Shown here: piece after piece, positions 1-6,094 of the stretch
Numbering within the stretch: the stretch's first letter is position 1
How the letters are laid out: each line of letters opens with the position of its first letter
Assembly: GCA_003155705.1 (NCBI GenBank)
Contig: PMEC01000144.1
Coordinates: 5,429-13,066 of the forward strand
DNA length: 7,638 nucleotides
From: Bacteroidales bacterium
GTDB lineage: Bacteria > Bacteroidota > Bacteroidia > Bacteroidales > VadinHA17
Reading direction: 5' to 3'
Translations under genes and position numbers: made by a program
The notes under the pieces: generated by a model
Seen by the model: only the letters and a program-made list of their open reading frames with translations
Databases searched by the model: none
What the model was told of the DNA's origin: nothing

Positions 1-57
1 CTGAAAAATTTATAATTATTATTTCAAAATGTATTGACCTTATTACCAGGCTTTTAT
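1..57. other. AT-rich flank downstream of the PPTase gene
   Basis: A short, very AT-rich stretch lies after the stop codon of the minus-strand phosphopantetheinyl transferase gene. I see no gene, no convincing GC-rich hairpin followed by a T-run, and no repeat in it. A terminator may lie beyond the window edge. Confidence 0.5.
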
Positions 58-756
58 TTATAACTGAAAATATGATATCTGGAATTTGTTTGATTTGATT
101 GCCAATGAAGCGATGTAACCATCTGAAGTATTCAGCTCAGCAATTCCCCAGAGTTTTGATTTTATCGGATGGTTGAAAATGACCGGATGTTCGTAACTCC
201 CGGAAGAATTAATGTTGACACAAAATGATTTTAATGGATAATACATTCCTTTACCGGTAGCTTTTATAAACGCCTCTTTCCTGGTCCATATTTTAAAAAA
301 AGTATTTGTTTTATCTAATGTGTCATTTAGGATTTTTAATTCCTGAGACGAAAAATTATTGACTGCAACAGTCTCTAAATCATGTATTTCATGCACTTTT
401 TCTATGTCGATACCAATATCCTTTTCTTTATTAAGTCCTACTACCATAAAATCATGCGAATAGGAGATATTAAATTTAATCCCTTTGCATTTTGGTGAAA
501 AAATGAAAGGCTTCTTAAAGGAGTTATATCTGAACTTCATCTCATGTGGATGACAGTCGCAGTATTTACTTAGTATTAACCTGAGTTGGTAATGCCTGAG
601 AATAAAATGTTCCCGGTCTTTTTGAAACTTGAATTTGCCGGACCGTTCAAGTTCATCTTCCGAAAGTGTTATCGAAATATCTTTTGGATAGACAGATGAA
701 GTATCAATTCTTACCTGCCAGACATGAACCTGATTATCTTCAATTTCAATGTTCAT
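58..756 (-). CDS. Sfp-type 4'-phosphopantetheinyl transferase
   Basis: A 232-residue protein of the Sfp/Gsp class, whose members move the 4'-phosphopantetheine arm of coenzyme A onto a serine of carrier domains. Family motifs are visible in order: an N-terminal R-rich helix (RHYQLRLIL, about 54-62), the KKPF and FNISYSHD motif (81-102), the Mg-binding GIDIEK motif (D117, E119), and FFKIWTRKEAFIKATGKG (153-170) with the W-x-x-K-E-A signature. The length is normal for the family. The ATG at 756 is preferred: it lies 7 bases after the stop of the upstream synthetase and gives an N-terminus (MNIEIEDNQVHVWQ) typical of Sfp proteins. The frame stays open to a GTG at 822, which would add 22 residues and overlap the synthetase by 59 bases. 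There is no clear Shine-Dalgarno. The adjacent synthetase carries a carrier domain (Ser585) that is the obvious substrate; co-transcription is inferred from spacing. General housekeeping use on fatty-acid or other carriers cannot be excluded. Confidence 0.93.
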   Translation of the reverse strand: MNIEIEDNQVHVWQVRIDTSSVYPKDISITLSEDELERSGKFKFQKDREHFILRHYQLRLILSKYCDCHPHEMKFRYNSFKKPFIFSPKCKGIKFNISYSHDFMVVGLNKEKDIGIDIEKVHEIHDLETVAVNNFSSQELKILNDTLDKTNTFFKIWTRKEAFIKATGKGMYYPLKSFCVNINSSGSYEHPVIFNHPIKSKLWGIAELNTSDGYIASLAIKSNKFQISYFQL

Positions 757-763
757 TGAGACT

Positions 764-3700
764 CTATTTTTGAAGCTGACACGGGGAACCCTGCCATTTT
801 GTATTTTCAGGCAGCGATTCACCTTTCATAATCAGTGAAAGCCCCTGTAACTGTGAGTTGTCATGCATCTTTGTATCATATAAAACTACTGATAATGAAC
901 CAACTGTACAGGCTTTCCCGATATTGACCGTAGACATTTTCATAACACGATCCTCAAACAGATGGGTTTGAATTGTACAGCCGAAGTTTAATGCTGATTC
1001 GTTGCCAATCGTCACCAGATCAAATTCAGTAATTTCAGTCGTTTCCATGAATACCTTTTTCCCGATTTTGCAGCCCATAATCCTGAAATAAACCGGAGCA
1101 AGAGGTGTTCCAAGCAACATATTTTCAAAAAACGGATAAACAAGATTTTCAGATATTGAGTTTATAAATTCATTCCTCCATATAAAAGTATTCCAAAGTG
1201 GTTTTGCATCCGGTTTGTACTTACCTACCAAAATGGTTTTGAACAACCATCCGATAAAAATCGTTGAAATGCTCAAAAGGAGAAGTATCAGAGGCGCTTC
1301 ATAAAGAAATCTCATATAATGGCCAGATTTAAAAATAATATAAGCATAATTGTAAAATGCCAACAATAATATTGACGCAATTGCAAACGGAAGCGTTATT
1401 TTAAAGAATTCAATTACTCCCCTCATAAGGTATAAAGAGAATGTTGGCTTGAAAGTGTATTTTTCAGGAAACTTTGGACTTTCCTGGCGATTAGGCAGAA
1501 ACATGGGAGGAGAACCAAGCCAGGACGCATCTTTCATTTTAGCCTCTTCCGGCAGCGATGGGGTTATTGACAGTACACCTATAAGGCAACCGTCTTCAAT
1601 CTTACTCCCGGTTGGAAGTACTGCACTGTTACCTAAAAACGATCGTGTACCCACCCGGGTATTCCTTAGAATCATAAATCCATTGATTATTAATGGAGGA
1701 CAAATGTTGACCGAATCGGCCAAAAAGCTCTCTTTGCCTATTTCAAGCAAATCGGTCGATATATAATTAACGGTCGAAATTTCTGCACGTTTGCCGATCC
1801 TGGCGCCTGTAAGTCTCAGCCAGGGAGGAAGATACAACGTTGCATATAATGATTTTATCATCAATAAACTCATTGCTATTACTGAATCAACAATCCATTT
1901 CCGGATATATAAAAAACTATTGAGCGGAATGTCGTCGGCTTTTAGTTTCCCCAGCACAATCCATTTCAATCCTGCAGAACTCAGACAAAATATCAATATG
2001 TAAAGGGCAGATAAGGGTATAATAGTCAGCAGAGCTGTAAAAATACCTGCACGGATATTCGAAAAATAAATAATCAGTGAATATGGAACCAGTAACAACC
2101 AGGGCAAAAGTAGTACAAAAAGTAATGCCAGAAAATGAACTATGGTCAATCCTATCCTTTGAATCAGGTTTATTGGTTTCGGAGACTTCTTTTTAGCTTC
2201 AACCAGCAAATCATATTCATTCTCATAAAGTTTCGCAGGCGAACCACGCCATGTCTGACCTGACGGGATGATACGGTTCCCTGGTAACATAGATAGTTCT
2301 AAAAGGGCGGAATCATCCTCCATACTGGTATTTTCATTCAACAAGCTTCTGGCTCCGACAAAACAATTGTTTCCAATTGAAATCGGACCAAGTTTTAACA
2401 TTCCATCCTCAACAACATACCCAAGTATATTGGTTTCCTTTGAAATACTTGAGTTGTTCCCAATTGTCACCAGGTCAAATACTCTCACCCTGTCTGAACC
2501 CAGGTAGACATTTTTGCCTATTTTTGTACCCATTAATCTGAAGTACATTGCCAAAAAAGGAGTTCCTGTCAGGAGTGCCACCGGAGTAATATCAACACAT
2601 TTTTTAACGAACCAGAACCTGAAATAATAGAATCCCCATAACGGATAAATCCCCTCCTTGAATTTACCAATGACCAGCCATTTAAAAATAACTGACAGCA
2701 ACAATAACAACGGGTAACTAAGAATAACAACATTGAGGCACAGAAAAGCAAGAATATAGTAGCTCAGGTGTGGAAAACTATGTCTGATTATGAACGGGGA
2801 AGTGATAAGTAAAGTAGCTATGCTGTAGAAAAAGAGTAGCGACAAAGTTTGTAATATCGTAACCAGATAATAAGTATTTGCGTTGACTGTGCTTTTTTTG
2901 TGTTTCGCAGCTCCTCCTGAGGCGATATTTTTATTCAGCTCATCGATATAGGCCGCTAATTCCCTGATGGTAGGATAATCATAAATATCACGCACTGAAA
3001 GCATGTTCATTTGAGGGTCTTTGCGCAGCTCCGAAATCATCTGTGAGGCAAAAAGAGAATGACCGCCCAGATCAAAAAAATTATCTTCGATACCAACCTT
3101 ATTTGGAGAAAACAGCTTTTGCCATAAATGAAGTATTTTAAGCTCATTTAATGAACAATCTGAAGGGTCAGCAGAATGTACACCCTTCACAGCAGCTTTG
3201 GGATCAGGCAACTTAGCCCTGTTAATCTTGCCGCTTGGCAATAAGGGCAACTCAGTTACTATCTCGAAAATATTTGGTATCATGAAAGGCGCTAACCTGG
3301 ATTTTAACTGTTCTCTTGCAATTTCGGGGTTGAATACATCTGTGCCGGAAGTTACGATGTAGGCTACCAGCAATTGAATCCCATTGTAACCATTCTTTAC
3401 TGCCACAGAAGCGCTTTGAACACCCTCGCAGAGCATAAGTTGTGATTCAATTTCGGTCAGTTCGATACGGAACCCTCTCAGTTTTATTTGTGAATCAATC
3501 CGTCCTAAAAATTCAATTTCACCAGATTCATTAATACGGCATAAATCGCCTGTCCGATACAATAGTTTTGGAAAATCAGGATTAGTTCTAAACTTAGGAA
3601 TAATGAATTTTTTTTGAGTAAGTTCAGGAAGATTAACATAGCCTTCGGCTAAACCCAGCCCGCCAATGCACAGTTCACCAGCCACACCGTTAGCTACTCG

Positions 3701-4810
3701 TTCCATCTCAGAATCAAGAATATAAGCCGAATAGTTCGGAATAGGTTTCCCGATAGTAACGTTATTCCGGGTACTGCACTCGCAATAAGTTGCTATCACC
3801 GTCGTTTCTGTCGGCCCGTAAGTATTTATCATCCGTCTCCCATGATTTGCCCATCGTTTAGCCAGTTCAGTCGGGCAAACCTCACCTCCCAGTATCAACA
3901 GGCGAAGTGAAGGAATCTCTTCAGCAAGCAGCGATAACATTGTGGGGACAGTTGAAAAGACTGTAACATTGTTTTCGACGAGGACTTTAGATAAGTTCGG
4001 ACCAGATTGCATTATTTCTTCTGTCCCGACAAAAAGGGTTGCGCCGGAATAGAATGCCAGCCATATTTCTTCAACTGATGCATCAAATGCGATTGAAAAG
4101 CCCTGAAAAACCTTATCCGATTGATCTACATCAAATAATTTCCCCTCTACTCTTACAAGATTGCATACCGCAGAATGTGAAATTTTGACACCTTTGGGAG
4201 TTCCCGTTGTACCTGAGGTGTAAATAACATAAGCAATATCTTCTGACTTCACTTTGGTCTCACTTACCGATAGATTAAGTGATGATTGAATATTAAGCAT
4301 ATTCCTTTCTTCATCCATCAAAAGGGCGATGCAACTTAAACCGGCTAGTTTATTTATGAGATCTGAGTTCGAGATTATTAATTTAGCATTGCAATTGTTA
4401 AGTATAAAAAGGACTCTGTCGGCTGGATATTTCGGGTCTATGGGAATATATGCGGCTCCGGATTTTAAGATCCCGAGCATGGCTACAAACATGTCAGGTG
4501 TTCGCGATAAGAATATGCCGGCAAAATCTCCGGTTCCAATTCCTGAAGACTTTAAATGACGTGCAAGTCTGTTTGCTTTTTTATTTAATTCCGAATAAGT
4601 AACCGTTTCGTTATTAAATTGAACAGCAATATTTTCCGGATATTTTTCAGCTGTAGTTTCAAATAACTGATGCAGATACCCACCAGAGCCCAACAAAGGA
4701 TAGAATTCTCCGTCATAACAGCATGTCAAACTCTTTTCATTTCCAACTGAAGAATTATTAACCGGTTTAAGTGACCCGGTCAAATTCTGCTCCGCTGTGA
4801 TTTTGTCCAT
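764..4810 (-). CDS. Pls/PosA-like membrane nonribosomal peptide synthetase (A-PCP-three membrane/hexapeptide modules)
   Basis: A 1348-residue synthetase. Residues 45-540 form an amino-acid adenylation domain with the core motifs intact: TYSELNKKANRLA (71-83), YTSGTTGTPKG (197-207), FDAS (242-245), NTYGPTETT (329-337), GELCIGG (378-384), YRTGDL (418-423), GRIDSQIKLRGFRIE (436-450) and the catalytic lysine K528 in PSGKIN. Residues 552-625 are a peptidyl carrier domain with DNFFDLGGHSL; S585 takes the phosphopantetheine arm. The rest is three tandem modules, each two membrane helices (about 646-714, 884-953, 1132-1196), a G-K-aromatic/Leu-K motif, and a soluble hexapeptide-like domain closing with W-x-G-S-P (854-858, 1097-1101, 1339-1343). 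No condensation or thioesterase domain is present. Six helices around three tandem soluble domains and a length near 1.3 kb of residues match what I know of epsilon-poly-lysine synthetase Pls and the Pls/PosA NRPS terminal-domain family, in which the tandem domains join monomers. The pocket residues suggest a lysine-like substrate (inference). The ATG at 4810 is the only good start, since an in-frame stop lies 13 codons upstream; no Shine-Dalgarno is evident. The PPTase follows directly. Confidence 0.92.
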   Translation of the reverse strand: MDKITAEQNLTGSLKPVNNSSVGNEKSLTCCYDGEFYPLLGSGGYLHQLFETTAEKYPENIAVQFNNETVTYSELNKKANRLARHLKSSGIGTGDFAGIFLSRTPDMFVAMLGILKSGAAYIPIDPKYPADRVLFILNNCNAKLIISNSDLINKLAGLSCIALLMDEERNMLNIQSSLNLSVSETKVKSEDIAYVIYTSGTTGTPKGVKISHSAVCNLVRVEGKLFDVDQSDKVFQGFSIAFDASVEEIWLAFYSGATLFVGTEEIMQSGPNLSKVLVENNVTVFSTVPTMLSLLAEEIPSLRLLILGGEVCPTELAKRWANHGRRMINTYGPTETTVIATYCECSTRNNVTIGKPIPNYSAYILDSEMERVANGVAGELCIGGLGLAEGYVNLPELTQKKFIIPKFRTNPDFPKLLYRTGDLCRINESGEIEFLGRIDSQIKLRGFRIELTEIESQLMLCEGVQSASVAVKNGYNGIQLLVAYIVTSGTDVFNPEIAREQLKSRLAPFMIPNIFEIVTELPLLPSGKINRAKLPDPKAAVKGVHSADPSDCSLNELKILHLWQKLFSPNKVGIEDNFFDLGGHSLFASQMISELRKDPQMNMLSVRDIYDYPTIRELAAYIDELNKNIASGGAAKHKKSTVNANTYYLVTILQTLSLLFFYSIATLLITSPFIIRHSFPHLSYYILAFLCLNVVILSYPLLLLLSVIFKWLVIGKFKEGIYPLWGFYYFRFWFVKKCVDITPVALLTGTPFLAMYFRLMGTKIGKNVYLGSDRVRVFDLVTIGNNSSISKETNILGYVVEDGMLKLGPISIGNNCFVGARSLLNENTSMEDDSALLELSMLPGNRIIPSGQTWRGSPAKLYENEYDLLVEAKKKSPKPINLIQRIGLTIVHFLALLFVLLLPWLLLVPYSLIIYFSNIRAGIFTALLTIIPLSALYILIFCLSSAGLKWIVLGKLKADDIPLNSFLYIRKWIVDSVIAMSLLMIKSLYATLYLPPWLRLTGARIGKRAEISTVNYISTDLLEIGKESFLADSVNICPPLIINGFMILRNTRVGTRSFLGNSAVLPTGSKIEDGCLIGVLSITPSLPEEAKMKDASWLGSPPMFLPNRQESPKFPEKYTFKPTFSLYLMRGVIEFFKITLPFAIASILLLAFYNYAYIIFKSGHYMRFLYEAPLILLLLSISTIFIGWLFKTILVGKYKPDAKPLWNTFIWRNEFINSISENLVYPFFENMLLGTPLAPVYFRIMGCKIGKKVFMETTEITEFDLVTIGNESALNFGCTIQTHLFEDRVMKMSTVNIGKACTVGSLSVVLYDTKMHDNSQLQGLSLIMKGESLPENTKWQGSPCQLQK

Positions 4811-5064
4811 AATTGTCGCGCTATCTGAAATCAGCCCGTTTCCTTATTCTTTCTATATAAAGACAATATCCGGACAACTTTTATTCCGTTAATATTTGAA
4901 CACGATGAAGAATAAAAATTAGAGTATCTCCTTTTTGCATTTTAAGTGGTTTATGTTATTTAAAAACACTAAAATATTTCTTTCGAAATCTCTTCAATTA
5001 CATATATTTGTTGATATTCCTAAAATGGCATTCTGGTATATCAATTTAAAAAATCCGGAATATT
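4811..5064. other. Divergent intergenic region
   Basis: 254 AT-rich bases separate the start codons of the minus-strand synthetase and the plus-strand propeller gene, so both promoters should lie here. A TAnnTTTG-type element facing right is listed separately. For the leftward gene I found no clean TAnnTTTG match; a TTG-containing stretch about 4862-4879 on the minus strand is only a weak candidate. A plus-strand frame at 4935-5141 crosses into the propeller gene in another frame and has no family features, so I do not call it a gene. No tRNA or strong hairpin was seen. Confidence 0.6.
4981..5010 (+). promoter_or_regulatory. Candidate Bacteroidota sigma-A promoter for the propeller/DUF362 unit
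   Basis: TATATTTG at 5003-5010 fits the TAnnTTTG -7 element known for Bacteroidota primary-sigma promoters. TTTC at 4981-4984, 18 bases upstream, is one mismatch from the TTTG -33 element. Transcription would begin near 5015, about 50 bases before the ATG at 5065. The region is AT-rich, so a chance match is quite possible. Confidence 0.33.
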
Positions 5065-6093
5065 ATGTCAGGCAGACCGTACACTTTATGCATAATCCTG
5101 TGTTTCACAGCAATATTGAATGGCCAAAAACCGGGAGATAAGGTTCTTTCGATATTTGTTGATGAATATGGTTGCCAGTGGTTCGGCACAGATAAAGGGC
5201 TGCTCAGAAAATGCGGTGACATGTGGCAAGCTTTCGCAGTTCAGCCCGATTCTCCGGGAATCGTTAATGACATCAAACGACAGATGACACCTGATGGTTC
5301 AGTGATTTGGATAGGAACAATGAAAGGAACAATTAAGATAAATTATTCTGCCAATGAAGTCACATCAGCTTCCAGGTTCTATTCAAAAACCAATTTATTC
5401 CTGTCAGATATAATCAGCCAGATCACTTCTGATAAATATTTTTCAGTCTTTTTCTCCACACCTGCCGGTATTGGCATCCTGGCAAATGAAACATGGAAAT
5501 TCATTACCAAAATAACCGATATCACCGAAAATAAAATAACCTCTTCAATGGCGAGTGGTGATACTATCTTTTTCGGAACACAAGGAGAAGGTGTCGCCAG
5601 ACTTATCAGATCTGTGGATGGTTATTCTGGAGCTTCAAGTTTTGTGGCGCCATGGTCAGCTCTGGCTGGAGATAATATAACTTGCATTTTCGTTGATTCA
5701 AAAAGACATCAATGGTTCGGAACAGACAAGGGATTATCGCGTCATTCAAAATTTGATGCAAAAGAGGGATGGGATGATTCTTATACCGAAAAGCTTCCTG
5801 ATCAACACGTTACAGCTATAGCAGAAGATAAAACCGGCAAAATATGGGTCGGAACTCAGGGAGGTCTGGTGAAATTTGGAACCAAACTGTCTGATGCTAC
5901 AAAATGGACAACTGTTGATGGTTTGCCTTCAAACAGAATAAACAATATCTTTATTGACAAAGACGGCTCCCTGTGGATCGCAACTGACCTGGGTGCTTCT
6001 CATTTTGATGGTTCCAGGTTCTTAAATATCAGAACTTCGGATTATGCTAAAAACTACTTTAAATTTAAACAGTTAGTCAAGAAACATCTTTAA
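5065..6093 (+). CDS. Stand-alone seven-bladed Reg_prop-type beta-propeller protein, probably exported
   Basis: A 342-residue protein built almost wholly of Reg_prop-type (two-component regulator propeller) repeats. Seven blades can be read, starting near residues 27, 66, 115, 156, 205, 249 and 292. The clearest repeats are IFVDEYGCQWFGTDKGL (30-46), CIFVDSKRHQWFGTDKGL (207-224), AIAEDKTGKIWVGTQGGL (251-268) and IFIDKDGSLWIATDLG (295-310). The third blade is the most degenerate. Residues 7-18 (TLCIILCFTAIL) form a short hydrophobic stretch after an Arg, consistent with a weak signal peptide or anchor, so a periplasmic place is inferred. In Bacteroidota hybrid two-component sensors such propellers sit in the periplasmic sensor region, usually as two seven-bladed units plus Y_Y_Y, kinase and regulator domains; none of those follow here. 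The ATG at 5065 is the first in frame after a stop at 5047; GGAA at 5057-5060 is a weak ribosome-site candidate. The DUF362 gene follows after one base. Ligand and function are unknown. Confidence 0.88.
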   Translation: MSGRPYTLCIILCFTAILNGQKPGDKVLSIFVDEYGCQWFGTDKGLLRKCGDMWQAFAVQPDSPGIVNDIKRQMTPDGSVIWIGTMKGTIKINYSANEVTSASRFYSKTNLFLSDIISQITSDKYFSVFFSTPAGIGILANETWKFITKITDITENKITSSMASGDTIFFGTQGEGVARLIRSVDGYSGASSFVAPWSALAGDNITCIFVDSKRHQWFGTDKGLSRHSKFDAKEGWDDSYTEKLPDQHVTAIAEDKTGKIWVGTQGGLVKFGTKLSDATKWTTVDGLPSNRINNIFIDKDGSLWIATDLGASHFDGSRFLNIRTSDYAKNYFKFKQLVKKHL

Positions 6094-6094
6094 A

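Noticed and set aside
757..822. Longer form of the PPTase starting at 822
   Set aside because: The codon at 822 is GTG, the added 22 residues (rich in K, R, N) do not look like the family N-terminus, and it would overlap the synthetase by 59 bases; the ATG at 756 fits better.
1449..2507. Plus-strand open frames within the synthetase gene (1449-1766, 1791-2003, 2268-2507)
   Set aside because: They lie antisense to well-supported coding sequence with conserved modules and show no domain features.
773..2884. C-terminal half of the synthetase as separate acyltransferase genes fused by a frame error
   Set aside because: The frame is continuous, three modules follow the same plan, and the full-length architecture matches a known family.
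764..4810. Ordinary multimodular NRPS (for example siderophore) fragment
   Set aside because: There is no condensation, epimerisation or thioesterase domain, and six membrane helices are present, which fits the Pls/PosA type instead.
4976..4989. Small inverted repeat ATTTC-TTTC-GAAAT and palindrome TTTCGAAA as a possible operator
   Set aside because: The arms are only 4-5 bases and AT-rich, which is expected by chance in this spacer; no second copy was seen.
4935..5141. Plus-strand 68-codon frame across the intergenic region and the propeller start
   Set aside because: It overlaps the propeller gene in another frame, is low in complexity and rich in F/K/H/I, and has no recognisable motif; it is probably chance in AT-rich DNA.
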